Assembly (NCBI RefSeq): GCF_965638725.1
Contig: NC_134949.1
Span: forward strand, 45,846,151-45,910,150
Direction: 5' to 3'
From: Aptenodytes patagonicus
Lineage: Eukaryota; Chordata; Aves; Sphenisciformes; Spheniscidae
Length of the DNA: 64,000 nucleotides
Shown: one piece after another, positions 14,301 through 25,690 of the stretch
Position numbering within the stretch: the stretch's first letter is position 1
Layout of the letters: each line of letters opens with the position of its first letter
Program-made: the position numbers and the translations under genes
The notes under the pieces: generated by a model
Databases searched by the model: none
Told to the model about the DNA's origin: nothing
The model's input: the letters and a program-made list of their open reading frames with translations, nothing else

Positions 14301-17300
14301 AAAATACCACCTCTACTCCAGATGAAATACCTCTGAAAGTGTCCTTACTGCCTCCTGAATCTTTCTCTTCCACATACACATAGAAACACTCTGAAGTCCC
14401 AAGATGAATAGAGAGCTTTTATGCAACAACTAGCAGAGCTTTGAGACCCATTTTTGAAAGCACCAAAGTAAATAAGGCCTAAAGACAAAGGTTCATATTC
14501 TGCAACAGTTTTAAGATATTGCTGACCCTTCCCACCTGTCATGGCTGCTTCAGGATGCTGCTCCATCAGAGACCCCAGCACAACTGTTGGTGGGGCTGGG
14601 CTCTCAACCAAGTCAGACTCAACTTTAAATCCAAACCAGCTGACTTATAAACTTTATAGCTTATAAAAAGAACAATTCTAATTTTCCTTGGTTATATTTT
14701 GGCGTTGGAAATAAGTTCTTGGAAAGCAAGAGGAGGAATGAAACCTATTTAAAACAGTCACTGAAAAATTGTATGTTGAACTACATTAAAGTCTTCACTT
14801 AAAAGCTAAAGTGCGCGGCTAAGGACCAACTCTTAGAGACATTCGGGCAGCTAGAGGCAAAACTTTTCAAAGTGCTACTAGGTATCTGCTGACATTTTCA
14901 GGTTATTAAGTACCTTTACAAAATCTGTCTTGGTGTGGTAATGGAAGTGAATGACACTTAGGCTCCCCACTCAATAATTTCTGAAAATTTTAGTCTTGGC
15001 ATAACCTATGAGTAGTCAGATATCTCCTGTCCATTTTAGATGGTTTTAGAGCAGGGATGCATTTCTTGGCAAAGCTTGATTTTGATGGCTAGTTTGAAGT
15101 TCTGCCCTCATATCATGGAGTCAGTCTTTGTCCTATAGAAGCTGGCAGATGTTAGACTTATACTGTAAATTTGTCATTGTTGGCATGGCATAAACTGTGG
15201 CATAAGCACTGAATACTCCCTAGTGTCCTGTTGCCCTCATGAAAAAAAAAATTACTAATACAAAAATACATCAGTATTTCTGCAGTAAAGCTCTTCTTCC
15301 AAAGCATTACTTTCAATAAGCTTGAGATACACTGTTGCACACTAATATGTCAAATGTAGATATATTTACTTATGCACAAAATTAATAAATTATTGTTATT
15401 GGCACTGGATATAGTAAATGTAATACATCTAGAATTTAGGGAAAACACACGTCAGGTAGTCTGATTGATAGTATCTTAATCAGTTTGAAACTTACTCAGT
15501 GAAGTGCCCGTCTTCTGGTCTGCTTCTCGTGGGTAGGCATGGCTCCCGGAGCACTGGAGATCCCAGCAGCCTTCCAGAAGGCATGGCACAGACAAACCTG
15601 CTTGGGCCATGATGGCTCAGCTCAGCACAGGGTTGAGCGGAAAGAGCCTGCCATCATTACAGCCATAAGATATAGCCTATCTTCTGTGGAGGAATAGAAA
15701 TCTGTGTGAAATAAAGCATGCTATCAGATTGGTGACATAAGTAATTGAACTACATCAAAACGGCATTGTACTGTTAGTCAGAAAAATTATTCTGGCTCCT
15801 ATGTTTAGACAAGAATGTTTAATCATGAAATGTATTTCTGTGTGGTCGTCCATTACTGATGTCAAAAATGAATGCCTGAAGAAGTTAAACAATTCCTCCT
15901 TTTATCTGACAACTTTGAATTACTTAGTTTCTCTGCTTAAGAAAATTAAGAACAAAATGATCAGTGCCTATATACGCATTCTGTATTAATTACCCACTGG
16001 CACTACTTTGGAAGCTACTTCTGTTCATAGTGATACACTAAACAGAGTAAATTATGTGTTTTACTTTATGCAGTTCTATTCTAAAATCATCTTCATAATT
16101 TTCTGTAAGTCTGTGCTTCAAGTGATTCCTGAATTTATGAAGTTTATGAGTTTGGAGCACTTTCAGAACTCTTAATCCACATATTTATCCACATATTAAT
16201 TTCAAATGTTGTGAGGATCCAGATACAGTTCTTGAAATCTTAACTTCTGGGCTCTGAGATGTTTAAAGAAAAACTTCTGTTGACTCCACTGACTAGACAA
16301 ATTCTGACTTAGCAGAATTTGCAGAATATACCAGAGCACAGGGAATAAAAACGTTATTTTTAGAAACAATTTTTTTTAATCTTAGAACGCACCTTGTGCT
16401 GGTTGAATGAATATGCTTTCCTCCAGCTTCACTATTTGGTTTAGCATATGACCTGCAATACACTAATTATATATGTCAGTGTATAATATATGTACAAACT
16501 CCTTTACATGCCTAGCTTAGAACATTCAGTCACATGCAGATATAAAAAATTTCCATGATTGCCCCCAAAAGCTACTGTGTCTTGTTTGGGCAAAAAAGAC
16601 AGAAAAGCTTTTCAATGGCATTTTTCTATCTTTCTATTTTTGTATTAAAATTGCTTGTACAACATTGTTTTATATTTATCCTTGTTCTTATCTCATACAA
16701 TTTCCAAACAAATTCCTTTGTGGTTAGGAATAACATTGCAGTCATCATTTAAGAGCCAACAATGTAGGTTTCCACGTCACAACATTTTTTCTTAATGGGT
16801 GGTAGAAGCAATACAATACAATAAATTAATTATGAGAAGTTACTTTTGGGAGTAGAACCCAAAGTTTCCTGAATAACTCCATTAGCTGGAGCCAGCCATT
16901 TGTCTTTGTAGTATTCAATCAATGCAGAATTCTTTTCATTCTCTTTCCTCTTCTCAGTCAGTATAATTGATAACCACTACACTTTGTAGTTTGATACACT
17001 CCTTCTCTATCTGTTGTATATTTTGCAGCATGCTTACAGTTCTTTTAAAGCCCAGAAGCAATTAAAAGCAGAAATAACTAAAAGTATGGGTAGTTCTTTG
17101 AATATCCACATAAGTTTTCTTAACATTTCAGACAGGGTAGTCTGAAAATCTTTCTTATCTGTGGTGCTTTCTTCTCCCTTGTTCTTTGTCGAGGAGACGA
17201 TTTGCACCTTTACAGTCTCACCTGCACCTGCTCATCCAAGAGGGCTAAACTGCTTCACAGCGTTTGCCATTATGTTTCTGTAGTTTTCAGCTGTAGAAAG

Positions 17301-19719
17301 TGCCTTGCTCCACAGAGACGGATTTTTCCATTTTTCTTTTTACCTAGCAAGAGCTGAAGTTTAATTTATTGATCACCAAATATTACTTTACTCTTCTATG
17401 CTTACAACTAAATACATTTCAGCTACCTTTTTGCTTCTTGAAGAGAGAATTCTGCCTTTTCCTGTCTAGCGATAGCGGTCTCTCACATTGGTGGAGTTTA
17501 CTGTGCTGTATATAACATCTCTACAAGCAAGAGCATTTGTTGCATTTAAAGAAAAAACCCAACAATTTATGCAAACTATTCTTAAGATTCACCAGATCCT
17601 AAGACAAAAAAATTGTCAGATGGTTACCAGGTGACAGTGCATTTTTGTCTTTCTTGCAATAGAAAGAACATAGATAGGCAACTTGGGCTGGAAACCTAAC
17701 TTTTAGATGGCTGAAATTACATGCAGTCCTCTGTCCCTTCTGTTCAAAGTTATAAATCCAAAGTGTACTGAAGCTAATGTGCTTGCAGCTGTGAAAAGTA
17801 TCTATGTGGCAGGGGATTAGAAGGAAAAAAACCCAGGCAGTCACTCCATAAGGTTCAGCACAGGCTGAGGAATCCATCCAAATAGGAAGTCTTGCAATAC
17901 TACAGACTAAAATGACATTGGATCAAGTAATATTTTGTATTTATGGATTCAGTGGACTTGATGTAGACTTTTGATCTGTCAAAATAGATGCAACCAGAGA
18001 ACAAGGGTTTGGATGTCTGTTTCTCAGAGTTCAATGCTGTTTTATTAGTACTGCAAACTGCATTTCACACCAGCCTAGTTTTGAACAGGTTTTCCTTGTA
18101 TGTAATCTTTTTTTTTATTCAGAGGTTGACCGTTAGTAATTAACAGTAACTTTCTGCTAACTAGCACATCAGCTTCATTAACTCAGCTGGAATTAATCTA
18201 ATCTCTCCGTTACTTAACCTGGACCTTCTCCTGCTACACAAAAGTAAAATTAGTTTCATTAACTAGATTTATTATATACCAAAGAAGGCAAAGTTTTCTT
18301 CATTTTACAATTATGCAAGCATAACAGAAGTTATTTTAAAGAGATTAATACTGAGTATCTATCACACAAAAGTGCAATTCCATAGGTAATGGAAAACTGT
18401 GGAAAAGGTGAGTTGATTTTCAGGTTCCAGCAAGGCCTGCAAGGGAAAATGCATGAGGACTGAAGAAGACAAACAAAAATACCCATTGCAAGTAATGTAT
18501 TGATTACGTTTAGAAGTTAGAATTAGAAATGTTTCAAGTGAGAGTTACTAGTTTAGTTTTCTTGGAAACCAATACCTAAAGAGTAATAGTGCACATGGTT
18601 AAGACAAGAATCAGAGCAAATTATCCAGCGAGTAGGTGAGAGGAAGGAGACACCCATTTCTTAGCCACAACTGTGAGTGTCAGAGTCTTCATGGTTCAGA
18701 CCCATTCACTGCTCGTCACATTTGTTGTTTGGTAGCTATTACATTAACCCAGAATTTACTTTTGTGTTTCTATTTTGGTTCAACTACTGTATTTCTCACT
18801 GTCTTTCTTGATATTTTTCAAAGGATTCTAATCATATCCACACATCTCTAGGGTTTGGGTTTTTTTTCCTGAAGTTGTTTCATCTCATGCCAAAGTAGTG
18901 TTTACATTGTACTCTATTTTGGTAGCTATTTCATGCAGGCAATTCTGATTCTTTCAAATGGTTCTGAAGCTGAATCTTCTGATCCTGCTCTCAGCTGGTG
19001 TATATGACCATATTTCCACTGACTTTGATGGGTTATAGCAATTTTTGGCAGCTGACAGCAGCAGCTTTTCTATACTGAAAAATACTGTTGATTTGTAAGA
19101 GAATCACAAGTCCCCAGTGCTTACAAAATTCAATTACCCCTCTGAGACTAATACACTGCTCACTAAAATACTGTTATCATTGCAAATCTTTTTATCTATT
19201 CATAAACAAATAAGGACACATAAAATGGCTAACTTTAAGGTGTAGTTTTGATCTGTTTTTAATGCTACAAAGAGTACTGTTAAAGTAAACAAAAATAATT
19301 TTTTAGAGTGAATTGTTCTGTTTAACTTTTAACAATAGAATGTGATCAGAATTATTGTCTAGCATACTTAATAGCCTGATTTTTGCCTGAACTGCTGCAA
19401 TGTATAATGATCAGCTGCGCTGATAATAGCAGCTTGGTGTATGTAAGATGAGAATCAGGCCTGAAAACGTCAGTCTATGAATTTCCTATTCTGACATCTT
19501 CTGTAACCCAGCATATTAAACATCACAAGTCAATTTGTGCATCAAATTGGATTGGTTTACTTAACTATAGCTGATCCTTTTATTTTTTAAGGAAAATTTT
19601 GGTAACCATGTTATTTACACAAAAAAAGAAACATTTAGAAAAACATGGCTGGAAAACAGTATCTAGTTTAAAAACAAAATGTGGAATTTCTGTAATATAC
19701 TATGTCATATTTTTAAGCA

Positions 19720-19942
19720 TGTATTGGGTCTGTGTGGCAAGGTTTTGGTAGCAGGGGGTGCTACGGGGGTGGCTTCTGTGAGAAGCTGCTAGAAGCTTCC
19801 TCTGTGCCCAATAAAGCCAATGCCAGCCTGCTCCAAGATAGACCTGCTGCTGGCCAAAGCTGAGCCCATCAGTGACGGTGGTAGCGCCTCTGTGATAACA
19901 TACTTAAGGGGAAAAACTGCTGGGCAACAGCAGCCAGAAGTG
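19720..19942 (+). mobile_element. Endogenous retrovirus LTR, 5' (U3) fragment
   Basis: It begins with TGTATTGGGTCTGTGTGGCA, the TG start and opening sequence of an abundant avian ERV LTR. It continues through the conserved GCTTCTGTGAGAAGCTGCTA block (19,772-19,791), the GACGGTGGTAGCGCCTCTGT block near 19,875 and a decayed TATA region (ACATACTTAAG, about 19,898). Similarity stops soon after CAGCAGCCAGAAG at about 19,940, so the R and U5 part and the 3' boundary are missing and no target-site duplication can be paired. Orientation is plus. The family was recognised by pattern, and an ERVL-type assignment is likely but not proven. Confidence 0.8.
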
Positions 19943-22900
19943 TGAACACTTAAAACATCACAGTGACATCCTATTAAAAAAATTGCTGTTTATTGTGACT
20001 GCCTACCACCCATAAAGATCTTTACTATGCAGAATAACAGAAGTATGTTCATCTTTTTATTGCAGGGAGAACATTCTTAACAAGGTAGGTAAGCAGAGTT
20101 ACAACTCCTGAAAGGTAACTATAATTTATGCTCCTCTTCCTCTGAGAAAGCAACTAGTAGGTCAGCTGTTTTCTGTAGTTATAATCGTTAAGTATTGCAG
20201 GGAAGCAAGGTCCGGTAGCAACTGAAGGGTTTAGGTGGGGGAACGGTTCCGCATAGCTCCTTGTTTGGCTGGCTGCCCCTCACACAGCTAACTCTTCCAG
20301 CACTGGGCTTCATGCCGTCTTGTGCTCTGTCAGCCACTCCTGCAATGGTGCCTTACCTCCTTCCTGGCTTTCTTGGCCATGTCTTGCCTCGCTCCTCTCA
20401 CTCACTTTTTTAGCCACTGCTAGGGATGGACTCTCAGGCCACTCTGTTCCATGAGTTGTTCCAGAGATGGGGTCCTTGCTCCACTGGATGCTGGCACAAG
20501 CCATAACTTGTCTGTGTTGAGTGATCCTGCCTGCTGGGTATCCCAGGGCTATCGGTCTGCTTGCGCTCTGGTAGCTATGCATCACACCCTCCCTTGTCCT
20601 GCCAGCCATTCCTCCCTCCCCTCCCTGTTCCACTCCTTGCTGAAACAGAAATTATTTCAATTTCAAAGGATGTGCAAATACTGGTTTTGACCTTTAAGAA
20701 GAATCCTGGTTTGAAAAACAGCCTTAAATAGGTGCAACTTTTCCCAGTAAGAAGGGTCAAGTGATAGAAGTGTGCCATTTTTTTTACTGATTTTTTTTTT
20801 TCTGTGCATGTTCATACCCTTTGGATGTAACCAAGACAAAGCAATAACTTTTAGTCAGTTTTCATTAATTTTCGGTTGGCTAAGCAATTTAGTTGTTGAG
20901 CAGTAAATGATACAACTACACTAGGGCCTCCAGGCTGAGGAGCACGCTCATTCTTTGCTAAGTTTCCATCTCAGATATGTGATGCCACGCCTTGGTGGTA
21001 CAAGTGTGACTACCATCAGGTTTGTGGTATCAGAGAATCAAACTCTTACTGAGCATGATCTAAATTTACTCAGTTCTTGGAGGTAGCACATGTTGAGTGA
21101 TATCTCCACAGTGTACAAGAGCTGCCTTAAGTTCAGTCTCCCAACAAACCATTCTGTTCCCAAGACATGGTTTTGATGCCTTCTCAAATGGCCAACTTGC
21201 ATCTCAAGCACCAATAACATGACAGTGCCCCAAAGGCAGACAGCAACCAGCTTATTCATAATTCCACTTGCTCTGCTCAGATATGGTACATATGTGTTTA
21301 GGGCTGTATGTGTCCCAAATCTTCTCCACCTTTCAATCCTCTTCTTCCCCTGAACATGTTCCCCCTTTAAGCAATGGAACACAAGCCAAGTTTTGGCACA
21401 AATATAGACTGAAAAAATTCAAAAGGCAGTTAAGATACTGTTTATGTTAACTAGCAATAGTTAAAATAACACCTATAATATATATAGCTCATATCCCATC
21501 CAGAATCAAAGAGTTATTTTAAGCAAAATCCCTAGTTAAATTGGCATTGAGTTTTACTATGATGGGTAAAATGTATTATGGAATTTAACAAACCCATAGT
21601 GAAAGTCCATAGATAAAGCCTGGGCAACTGGGGTTTAATAATGAGATAAATAGGCTATACTCTATCTACCTACGAGAGATTTGGCGAAGAAAAGAGTAAT
21701 CTAGATCTTCCTCCTTTTATTCTAATGGAAGCATTGTGAAGCAAGCTACTTAAGAATAATTGAGCTTGCTGCGTATTAAGAGAAAAATCTTTGTGGCTAA
21801 TGAACTAAAACACAATAAATAAAAGTATTTCATTGCATTTTTAGTATAAATATCTCACAACGTGCATTTGGTTTTGACAGCCTATTTTAACTACGTAATT
21901 TGGTATTGTTAGCAAAGATACAAAGGTTATGTATGGCCAACAGACAAACGTTTTCTCTTTCAGCTGTTAAATAAATAGGTCCGTCTTTCTTCTGTGTCTC
22001 TTTTAAGATAATTAAAATGGTAGGAGGCATTTGTCTGGCTCTAATGTTCACGGTTATATGCATTATTGCTAATTAATAGCATTAAATGTCTGAGCAGTAG
22101 AATTGCTCCTCCAGTGCAAAGTAAACAGAACTCTAAAATCACTAAATCAGGGAATTGAACACATCCAAGCAGAATGAAAATAACAAGTAGAAGCTGTTGT
22201 TCTTCTTTTGTGAAGATTTTTTTCTGTAAAGCAGATTTTTGAGTCCTGGGGATACAAATTTGTAGGACTATGTTCCAATGTAATGGTCTCAGTGGTTTAC
22301 TTAGCGTGCTACATTAGTAGGAAGAAAGCAGTATGAGCTGTCTTCAGAGAGGTGGAACTGGCTAGAATGATCTCAGGTGGATTAGAGATAAGGAGCTACC
22401 AAAATCAGGTTCCTAGGGCTAAATCCGATGTCAAAACGTACGGCATCAGGTGAGACCTCAGCTCAGCAATCAAAACCAGAAGGAGCCACACCGATTAGCC
22501 GTAGGTAATGTTCATAGCAATAGACATTTTACAGCAATAATAAAGGGAAAAAATTGAAAAGAGTATTAAGTGCTGTAGAAAACCAACCCATTAAATAGAA
22601 TATAACTCATTATTGAAGAGCCAATTTCCTTTTAGTTTTCACTCTAGATTTAAAGAATTGTAACAAAACATTCATCTTCAACCTCAAACTTACCATTTTG
22701 AATATTTAGATTTATACAAATGTATCTTTGCAATTTCTTCAGCTTACATATCTGTACGTGCACAGTTAATTTTGTGTCTTCTGAGTATAGAAAAATAAAG
22801 CTCAAGGCTCCTAAGACAACTAGGACTCTCCTTCCTGCAAGCTACTTCCACAAGAAGTTCTGTATTAAATGTTGGTATTGTCTACAAGACAGTTCTCAGC

Positions 22901-23239
22901 AAAAGGCCCTGGGAATTCCTGGCGCTTTCACTACTAAATTTCAGGAATATTATCTCAAAGAAATTGATTGTAACTGCTGTGGCAGATTATGGATATCAAA
23001 GAAGTAGTGATACAAAATCATAGTGCAACAAATATTAGAACAAGTTTAATGTACTTGCTTTGTGAAGTTTCATTGAGAGCATTGCTTTCAAAATTAATTG
23101 GGAGTTCCGAGATATGTTGCAACTCGGATGCACAGACCAAAATTACCTATTTGAAAACCTAGCTAAAATAACCTAAATCCTTTCTTGCTCTTTCATCTCT
23201 TTCTTTAAAATGTTTTATTGTCTCTACCTCGAGATCCCC
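19943..23239. other. Gene-free DNA with a GC-richer block
   Basis: The part at about 20,200-20,690 is clearly richer in G and C than its surroundings, contains CT-rich strings, and has a 107-codon open frame on the minus strand. I do not recognise a family. It could be an older retroelement insertion, since it lies shortly after a broken LTR. A TAAT-rich patch at 21,990-22,110 is described in the findings. Nothing else was seen. Confidence 0.5.
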
Positions 23240-23286
23240 AGTATCCTAACCCCAGTTAGGGGTATCCTAACCCCAGTTAGGATACT
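23240..23286. repeat. Two-unit 21-bp tandem repeat nested in an inverted repeat
   Basis: GTATCCTAACCCCAGTTAGG occurs at 23,241-23,260 and again at 23,262-23,281. The whole 47-bp block is bounded by exact 11-bp inverted arms, AGTATCCTAAC (23,240-23,250) and GTTAGGATACT (23,276-23,286). Each unit also contains its own small hairpin (CCTAAC and GTTAGG around CCCA). Confidence 0.95.
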
Positions 23287-25254
23287 ATACCAAATATTAT
23301 CAGAGCTGTGTACTTCAACTGGCTCATCAGCTTCTCTCTTCCAAGTATATATGTAACTTTTAAGAGCCAGTCTGTGTATTTTAAGAACCAGCTAATTCAA
23401 AAAGTGTAAAAGGCTTTAAACCAGATGCCAGATGTAATCATTAGAACAGCCAGCTCCTTCCAGAGAACATACGCTTAGCAGCGATATAACCAAGGCTCTG
23501 TCTCTTAAGAACATGTTGATTTTTGATTTCTGGAGCAATATTTTCCCAAGTTAAGGCATCAGTACCACCTTTTATTTCTTGTTAATTATATATTTATCTG
23601 TGTGAACCAGTTTCCCACAAAGACTATACAGTTTGGATTGCATGTATTGCTCAGCGGAAACATTTCTTGTCTCTCATAAAGCACTGTTCAAGCGCACAAA
23701 CAAATTTCTGCGGCTTTCCCTGTGGACGCATGTCTATCACATAGCAACATCTGCTAAGGAATATGCTGCAAAGCTATCTTCATGTTTTTCCTCTCTTCCT
23801 GGAGATAAATTTGTCCACTTCTGGGAAATGCATCCAACTTCTTCACAATCACTGTTACACTCACAATAAACATTTGAAAATGTCATGCTACAAACAGGCA
23901 ACTGGCCTGTACAATACCCTGACTAGTACAATAGAAATGGAGACAGTATTGAATATAAATTCTCTATTATTTGCAAGTACAGAATTTAGCAGGAACAACC
24001 TTACAGCAAACTTCTTAAAAGTTCTAGTCCTGCTAAATGCAACTTTAGAAGCTCAAGGTATTAACAACTTAGTGGAAAGTCTTTAGTACCTAGAAAATGT
24101 CATTACCTTGTAAAATATGGCAAACCAGATTTAAAAAAAAAAAACAAAATAGTGGAATTAAACCAATCTGGCTCCTTGTCTTGGTTTTTTTTGCATATTG
24201 AGCAGCCCTCAACGCAGTTACAGTAGTGAAAGCCACCCTTTAATCTTCCTTAAAGATAGCTTCTATCGTATTCCTTGAATGTTCAGTATAGAATTACTCC
24301 TCAGAACCCAGTCCCTTTCTACTGTGCACCAGTTGTGTAATTCCAGTGCCCTCAAGGGAGTTTTTTGTCGTATACACACATTTATAGGAGCAAAGAGAAT
24401 TCTGATTTCAGAGTGCTTGCTATTACAAGACAGATTTGTTTGTAATTGTTTTCGTACTTCAAAAAAACACTTCTCTCCACATACTGAGAATTCACTGTAG
24501 ACAAGAAAATAACCATCAGGTTGGGTTTTATATTTACAATAAACATTTCAGTATTTTGAAACTTTCAATCATCTACAGAATTATTAAAGTGGTTAAATAA
24601 GCTTGCATGCGACATAGGAGAGCTAGTTGTTTTACTGCAATATCTACTACCTGAATTAATACACTAATGAATGTATATATGCATTGTTTTCCAGTGCATC
24701 CACTTTCTTTGTGGACATTAAAGGAAGACACAAGCCATGAGCTACAATATTCTCATATAAAACCATATTTTGCATTGTCATTTAACACCTTAACACCTCA
24801 TAAAGTGGGGAGTAATGAAAAATAACTGCTAACACTCAAAGCACTGTAAACAAAAGCGGTCATTTATTTCCTAAATATATGTCATATATTTAAGATTATA
24901 TCTTTAAGACAACATTGAGCTCAGTCTTATCTGACCATAGCCCAGTCATCTCTCAATAGATGTTTAAGGAACTATTAATAGCCCAAGAGCCAGCTATCTA
25001 AAGACCATGGTTCAGTCTGTGAATTAGGGAGCCGGTTCTGCTCACCTATGACACTTCCAATCACAAAGTCCATATGATGGCTGTTAATAAAATGTTCTTG
25101 ACTGAGAGGACTGATTCAACCAAAGCAGATTAAAACTGAAAGAGTTCAGTGATTACTTACATCACAGGATTCTGAAAAAATATGGTCTGAGATCTACCGA
25201 GTTTAACTGAAGTTTAACTGGAAAGCAGAAAATGTTAAAGAGAAGGAAGAAAAA
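23287..25254. other. Gene-free AT-rich DNA
   Basis: No exon or repeat was recognised. Open frames of 73-107 codons at 23,633-24,500 show no domain and have the composition expected of random AT-rich sequence. Confidence 0.6.
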
Positions 25255-25690
25255 TGATATGACAGTCATTGACTTAACACCCTGTAGTCTGATTTCAATT
25301 TTATGAAAGATATTAGAACAAATTATGAAAGCAAGAAAAAATAATACCTGGAGAAAAATAAAACAACATGCAGCAGAGGACATGCAGAATTAAATTATGC
25401 CAAATTAATGTGAGAGAGAACTCTTTTTTTAAAACAAAAGAAATGAAGTGAATCCCTTCTGTCTGAAGTAAACCATGGAAAAAATTTCACATTACTTTTT
25501 AAATCTGAAACATACATTGTATTGTAAAAGTCATGCACTAGTTAAGGAACTACCTTAAGAGGTGACTGCAAGTAGTGCTGAAAGGAGAATTTTCTTGGTA
25601 GATTGAATGTTAAGAGGATACAACACCTTAAATCTACAAGTACCATTGAGTATGATGTCCCGAGTTTCTAAGATTTAGGTAAAGGGAGAA
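25255..25690 (+). mobile_element. Possible ancient CR1 ORF2 remnant
   Basis: The blocks GACAGTCATTGACTTAACACC (25,261-25,281), an ATATTAGAACAAATTATGAAA-like block near 25,310, a GCCAAATTAATGTGAGAG block near 25,400 and a TTAAGAGGTGACTGCAAGTAG block near 25,555 occur in the order seen in the reverse-transcriptase part of old amniote CR1 elements. Divergence is very high and every frame is closed, so the call is tentative. Confidence 0.35.

Larger units (their letters stand above)
3153..19719. other. Gene-free AT-rich DNA
   Basis: No exon, RNA gene or clear interspersed repeat was recognised in this 16.5-kb stretch, apart from two microsatellites listed separately. Open frames reach at most 102 codons and none has a recognisable domain. 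Slightly GC-richer patches at 12,680-12,990 and 15,490-15,670 were read on both strands without result. Conserved regulatory elements may be present but cannot be recognised from one sequence. Confidence 0.6.

Noticed and set aside
23240..23286. Interstitial telomeric repeat (CCTAACCCC / GTTAGGGG words)
   Set aside because: The unit is 21 bp with only two copies, not TTAGGG arrays. The similarity is limited to a few bases.
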